Part shown: piece after piece, positions 32,988 to 36,257 of the stretch
How positions within the stretch are numbered: position 1 is the first letter of the stretch
Layout of the letters: the number at the start of each line of letters is the position of its first letter
Assembly (NCBI GenBank): GCA_024224815.1
Contig: JAAENC010000755.1
Location: 1 to 36,257 of the forward strand
Direction: 5' to 3'
Source: Chloroflexota bacterium
GTDB taxonomy: Bacteria > Chloroflexota > Anaerolineae > Anaerolineales > Villigracilaceae
Length of the DNA stretch: 36,257 nucleotides
Program-made: the position numbers and the translations under genes
Notes under the pieces: model-generated
Told to the model about the DNA's origin: nothing
Seen by the model: the letters and a program-made list of their open reading frames with translations, nothing else
Database searches by the model: none

Positions 32988-33788
32988 TTATTTTATACCG
33001 ACAAAGCCACCGACAACTTTTGTCATGACCAAGTTTCCGTCTTTTTCAAGACGTTTTTGTGCAGCTTCAGTAATTTTTGTCATTACAGCTTCAAATTCGT
33101 CTGCGCCATTGAAAAGGTCGCCCCATAATTTGCGGTCTTCAGATAAAGAGGCACGAACATAGGCGATAAAAGGTTCAACGGTGGGGAAAGTGAGTGGATT
33201 TTCAAAGACATTTACATCTACTTTGGCGAAAGTCGCTTTCATTGCAGAGAGAATTTCGCTTTCATAGCGGGAGCTGCCCGGCATTGGGGGGATAACCATA
33301 CCCGTTGCTTCGGTGATAATTTCATAAAAGAGTTGCTTATTTGCGGGCAAGGGGCCAGAAGTGAAAAGACGACCGCCAGGTTTTAGTACGCGGTGCATTT
33401 CTTTGATGGTAGCAGGAATGTCGGATGCGTAGTAAATGGCAAAACAGCAGGATTCGAGATCAAATTGATTGTCATCAAAGGGGAATCTTTTGTCAAAATC
33501 GAGCGGCATAAGCGTGAAGGCGTTGCCCAACTCTTCGTTTACGCTGCGGGCTTTAGTGAGCAATTCTTCGTTCACATCGCCGCCGGTGATCTCAGCTTTA
33601 CCTTTGGTGTGCTCGTGATAAAGTTTGCATTGTTTTCCTGCGCCACAAGCCACGTCTAAAATTTTGTCGTCGACTTTTGGCTCGAGCAGTTCAAGCATCC
33701 ACTCATCAATATCGCGGGCACCAAATTCTTCGTGAATATTGATGCGTTTTAGCAAATCGTTCGTTGTTTCTCTATAGTCAATTTTCAT
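32988..33788 (-). CDS. Class I SAM-dependent methyltransferase
   Basis: A 266-residue protein. Motif I is ILDVACGAGKQ, the acidic residue after strand 2 is in GGDVNEELL, and FDLESCCFAIYYASD plus LKPGGRLFTSGPL cover motifs IV-VI. It is of Methyltransf_11/25 type with a long C-terminal part; the substrate is unknown. The ATG at 33788 is chosen because GAGGA lies five bases upstream; an open extension to 33890 overlaps the divergent hisS start and lacks homology. A single gene. Confidence 0.82.
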   Translation of the reverse strand: MKIDYRETTNDLLKRINIHEEFGARDIDEWMLELLEPKVDDKILDVACGAGKQCKLYHEHTKGKAEITGGDVNEELLTKARSVNEELGNAFTLMPLDFDKRFPFDDNQFDLESCCFAIYYASDIPATIKEMHRVLKPGGRLFTSGPLPANKQLFYEIITEATGMVIPPMPGSSRYESEILSAMKATFAKVDVNVFENPLTFPTVEPFIAYVRASLSEDRKLWGDLFNGADEFEAVMTKITEAAQKRLEKDGNLVMTKVVGGFVGIK

Positions 33789-33883
33789 ATTTTCCTCGCA
33801 TAAAAGGTTTCTAAACTGCTCGAATATACCACAACTTGTGCTAAAATGCTGTGATGTAAAAATAGCATTATTGGAGCATGTAC

Positions 33884-35167
33884 ATGGCAAAAAATATTAT
33901 CGTCCCTTCTGTAAAAGGAACAAGAGAATTCTACCCCGAAGAGATGGCTCGGCGCAACTTCATTTATGAAAAAGCACGCGAAGCCTCGCAATCTTTTGGC
34001 TATCAGGAATGGGATGCCCCTTTTATCGAAACTCTCGAGCTTTACGCCGCAAAATCTGGCGAAGAGTTGGTTAAAGAGCAGGCCTTCACATTTACAGATC
34101 GCGGTGGCTCTTTTGTCACCTTGCGTCCGGAACTAACACCCAGTTTGGCACGCATGATCGCAAAAAAGCAACGCCAACTTGTTTACCCTGTGCGCTGGTG
34201 GTCATTTGGGCCATTTTGGCGATACGAACGCCCGCAAAAGGGGCGCTCCCGTGAGTTTTTTCAATGGAATATTGATATGCTGGGTCCCGTTTCCCCAGAA
34301 GCGGATGCAGAACTAATAGCTATTGCCGTTAAATTCATGCAGTTGGTCGGACTTGACCCGAAACTTGCTCGCGTTTATGTCAACAATCGCCAGTTAATGG
34401 ACTCTGAGTTCGATAAACTCGATATCCCAACAGAATCCCGTTTAATGGTCTCTAACTTGGTCGACAGACGCAGCAAAATGAAAGCGGATGCTTGGGCAAA
34501 ATATGCGCTCGAAGCTGGTTTATCCCAAAATCAATTGGATGGCCTGATCGCCTTGCTTGAAAACAAAGAACTCTGGAAAGAATGGGATGACCTTGTGCGT
34601 CTTTTTGCCGCGCTGGATGCTCTTGGCGTGAGCGAATACGTTGAATTTGACCCCAACATAATGCGTGGCTTGCTTTATTATACAGGCACCGTTTTTGAAG
34701 CCTTTGACCTGACTGGCGGTGTTCGCCGTGCTATTTTGGGCGGCGGCCGCTACGATAATCTCCTCGCAGATGTTGGCGGCGATCCGCTTTCTGGCGTTGG
34801 CTTTGCGATGGGTGATGTTGTTGCGGGGATCGTCTTGGAAGAAAACGGACTGCTACCAGAGTTTGACCCTTCCCCCGCACCGGTTTTGGTGACGGTCTTT
34901 GCTGAAGAGTTTATGGCAGAATCTTTGTTGCTTTCTGCAGAGTTACGTGAATCTGGTATCAAGGTGATGTCTTACCCCAAAGCCGATAAGATCGGGAAAC
35001 AATTCAAGTTTTCGAATAAGATGGGGATGAAGATCGCGCTTGTTTTAGGCGCCGATGAGGTGGAAAATGCTCAGGTCGCGGTTAAAAATTTGGTCAGCGG
35101 CGAGCAAGTTAAGGTCGCGCGCGCCGATATCCCAGAAAAGATCAAAAAAATGCTTGCAGGTGAATAA
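33884..35167 (+). CDS. hisS: Histidine--tRNA ligase
   Basis: A 427-residue class II synthetase. It shows VKGTREFYPEEMARRNFIYE, motif 1 region, motif 2 FWRYERPQKGRSREFFQWN, motif 3 GGGRYDNLL..GVGFAMG and a C-terminal anticodon-binding domain (VLVTVFAEE..). The histidine-A motif reads RGLLYYTGTVFE, with Leu where RGLDYY has Asp. The ATG at 33884 is eight bases after GGAG, better placed than the ATG at 33878. It is followed after 32 bases by tRNA-His, its own substrate. Confidence 0.92.
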   Translation: MAKNIIVPSVKGTREFYPEEMARRNFIYEKAREASQSFGYQEWDAPFIETLELYAAKSGEELVKEQAFTFTDRGGSFVTLRPELTPSLARMIAKKQRQLVYPVRWWSFGPFWRYERPQKGRSREFFQWNIDMLGPVSPEADAELIAIAVKFMQLVGLDPKLARVYVNNRQLMDSEFDKLDIPTESRLMVSNLVDRRSKMKADAWAKYALEAGLSQNQLDGLIALLENKELWKEWDDLVRLFAALDALGVSEYVEFDPNIMRGLLYYTGTVFEAFDLTGGVRRAILGGGRYDNLLADVGGDPLSGVGFAMGDVVAGIVLEENGLLPEFDPSPAPVLVTVFAEEFMAESLLLSAELRESGIKVMSYPKADKIGKQFKFSNKMGMKIALVLGADEVENAQVAVKNLVSGEQVKVARADIPEKIKKMLAGE

Positions 35168-35182
35168 TGGTAGTGATATAAT
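35154..35182 (+). promoter_or_regulatory. Promoter of tRNA-His inside the hisS 3' end
   Basis: TTGCAG (35154-35159), 17 bases, then a perfect TATAAT (35177-35182), with a predicted start about ten bases before the tRNA. The -35 lies in the last codons of hisS. Confidence 0.6.
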
Positions 35183-35199
35183 CTGCGGGCTATAAAATG

Positions 35200-35272
35200 G
35201 TGGCTGTAGCTCAGCTGGCAGAGCACCTGTCTGTGGAACAGGATGTCGCGGGTTCAAGCCCCGTCAGCCACC
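35200..35272 (+). tRNA. tRNA-His (GTG)
   Basis: GTGGCTG (35200-35206) pairs with CAGCCAC (35265-35271). The anticodon loop CTGTGGA gives GTG (35232-35234), and the T arm has GGTTCAAGCC. The genome encodes the tRNA-His-specific extra G (35199) opposite discriminator C (35272). CCA is not encoded. Confidence 0.95.
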
Positions 35273-35373
35273 CTTAGAAATAACCGTAAGAGACGTCTAA
35301 TACGTCTATTGTATCCATAAAATCTCTGCTGGTTGCACCACAGTTGCACCAGCAAAAAGGCAATCTAACGCTT

Positions 35374-35406
35374 ATAAGTGCACCCAAGAGGTGCACTTAT
35401 TGTTTT
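35374..35406 (+). terminator. Intrinsic terminator downstream of tRNA-His
   Basis: ATAAGTGCACC (35374-35384) and GGTGCACTTAT (35390-35400) form a perfect 11-bp stem with a CAAGA loop, followed by TGTTTT. Confidence 0.75.
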
Positions 35407-35504
35407 AATTGTCTGAAGTTTGTTTTTCAACAGGCAAAGAAAGTAGTTGTTTTTTTAACCCTAATTACTATTGAATGGGATTTTTCAAATATGGGGAGTC
35501 CTGC

Positions 35505-35533
35505 TTGACTCTTGTTTCACCACATGCTTTAAT
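35505..35533 (+). promoter_or_regulatory. Promoter of the 35574 gene
   Basis: TTGACT (35505-35510), 17 bases, then TTTAAT (35528-35533), about 40 bases before the ATG. Confidence 0.5.
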
Positions 35534-35573
35534 GACTCGACTCGAGAAGTAATATACTAAAAAGGGGGAAATT

Positions 35574-36029
35574 ATGGGAGCAAATCTATTCCTAAAAAGT
35601 TCATTTGAGCCAAATTGCGCTAAATATATGAATCTTTATTCTTCGTGGAATGAACGCAAAAAAAGCTTTGAAAAACAAGATGAAACTTTAGAAGCAGATA
35701 ACGCCAGAAAATTGGCACTCAAGTATTTGATAAAAGCGCATGAGCGGGGCTACTTCAGTGATGGCTATGGAGATGGAGCCTTATTATCATTATTTGGCTT
35801 GAGTTGGTGGGTAGATGTTGCCCCATTAACAGATGAAAAAGGAAAAATGTCACCTAAGAATATCCAATTTCTTCTTCAAGAGCTGAAATCTCGGAAGGGT
35901 TTATTCAAAGAAAATCTTAAGTTTGTTAAAAAGGATGATCCAACCTATTACATGAAACAATGGAAAATGCTCAGATTGCTCTTAGAAGAGGCGATAGATA
36001 AGGATGAAGCAATTTCTTGTTCACTATAA
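35574..36029 (+). CDS. Conserved hypothetical protein, 151 residues
   Basis: A soluble, charged, largely helical protein opening MGANLFLKSSFEPN, with a central GYFSDGYGDGALLSLFGLSWW segment and the end EEAIDKDEAISCSL. I recall hypothetical proteins with the same layout (MGAN-start, FGLSWW centre, CSL end) in varied bacteria, but no function. GGGGGAA lies before the ATG, and a promoter-like sequence is at 35505. Base composition is more A/T-rich than hisS upstream, so it may be accessory DNA next to the tRNA. Confidence 0.7.
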   Translation: MGANLFLKSSFEPNCAKYMNLYSSWNERKKSFEKQDETLEADNARKLALKYLIKAHERGYFSDGYGDGALLSLFGLSWWVDVAPLTDEKGKMSPKNIQFLLQELKSRKGLFKENLKFVKKDDPTYYMKQWKMLRLLLEEAIDKDEAISCSL

Positions 36030-36257
36030 GCTAGCATTGCTTTGGAGAAAAAACAGGATTGCGGAATGTCTATTGGCGATCATTAAAAAACGTTCGCTTT
36101 GTCTGGAAATTCAAGTTCAATAGACAGAGTATCTGGCTTCGAATCAGATACAATTGCTGTATATCCTGTCCACTAGATAGAATAATATCTATTTTTTCCT
36201 AGAAATTCCCCGAAGCAACATCTATTCTGTCCATAATATCTATAAATTCTATTCTGG
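36030..36257. other. A/T-rich tail with short repeats, no gene seen
   Basis: The last 228 bases hold no supported ORF. TATCTG/CAGATA arms (36130-36150), AGATA/TATCT arms near 36174-36190, and TCTATTCTGTCCATAATATC at 36221 are the only structure. The window ends within this tract. Confidence 0.45.

Larger units (their letters stand above)
35273..35573. other. A/T-rich gap after tRNA-His
   Basis: The gap holds a GTTGCACCACAGTTGCACC direct repeat within weak TGCTGG/CCAGCA arms (35327-35354), the tRNA terminator at 35374 and a promoter for the next gene at 35505. No gene is visible. TCTATTGTATCCATAAAATC at 35305 is nearly repeated at 36221. Confidence 0.6.

Noticed and set aside
33789-33890. N-terminal extension of the methyltransferase at 33.0-33.8 kb
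   Set aside because: It overlaps the divergent hisS start and has no homology; a clear GAGGA site supports 33788.

Overview
The window looks like a chromosomal segment of a bacterium, most likely Chloroflexota (Anaerolineae-like). That placement is inferred from the gene set (fused aroK-aroB, YwiC-like protein, propeller-type sensor kinase, DUF1638-like/corrinoid/HD-GYP genes, small repeats of a type common in such genomes) and from a moderate GC content; no rRNA or other decisive marker is present. There is no CRISPR array, IS element, prophage or rRNA operon.

Layout. Positions 1-3.9 kb: tRNA-Asp with its own promoter, a DMT-family exporter, a YbaK-type deacylase, an SH3-domain protein translationally coupled to an MscS-type channel, and a small DoxX-like membrane protein. 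3.9-8.9 kb: a large propeller/Y_Y_Y/histidine-kinase gene broken into two frames at a C homopolymer, and a GH36-type alpha-galactosidase. 8.9-12.55 kb: ileS preceded by a good promoter and a T-box leader with an ATC specifier and an intrinsic terminator. 12.57-14.1 kb: a tightly overlapping trio (small membrane protein, CPBP protease, ComEA). 14.4-14.9 kb: a SAM methyltransferase.

15.3-19.6 kb is the most unusual block: three overlapping genes for a corrinoid-binding protein (split by a -1 frameshift), a UroD/MtaA-like methyltransferase that lacks the usual cysteine zinc ligands, and an 896-residue DUF1638-like/GAF/PAS/GAF/HD-GYP protein. No substrate-specific methyltransferase or corrinoid activase is nearby. 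The arrangement suggests that a corrinoid methyl-transfer module feeds a cyclic-di-GMP phosphodiesterase.

19.7-24 kb: a nucleoside deaminase, a YwiC-like membrane protein with a DUF2007-like gene and a decayed DsrE-family remnant, a small coiled-coil protein plus 4Fe-4S protein, a PIG-L deacetylase and an ICMT-like methyltransferase. 24-32.1 kb: an aromatic amino acid supercluster on the minus strand in the order aroA, aroE, aroC, aroK-aroB fusion, small membrane protein, aroQ, class I aminotransferase, pheA. It covers dehydroquinate synthase through prephenate dehydratase but contains no DAHP synthase, chorismate mutase or tyrA. 32.2-36.2 kb: a second PIG-L enzyme, a methyltransferase, hisS followed directly by tRNA-His with its own promoter, and an uncharacterised 151-residue gene in an AT-rich tail.

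Several families of short palindromic repeats occupy intergenic space. Two have entered coding sequence: the AroQ C-terminus and a loop of AroA. Two clear frame disruptions lie at or beside short homopolymers, so sequencing or assembly error must be excluded before reading them as biology.
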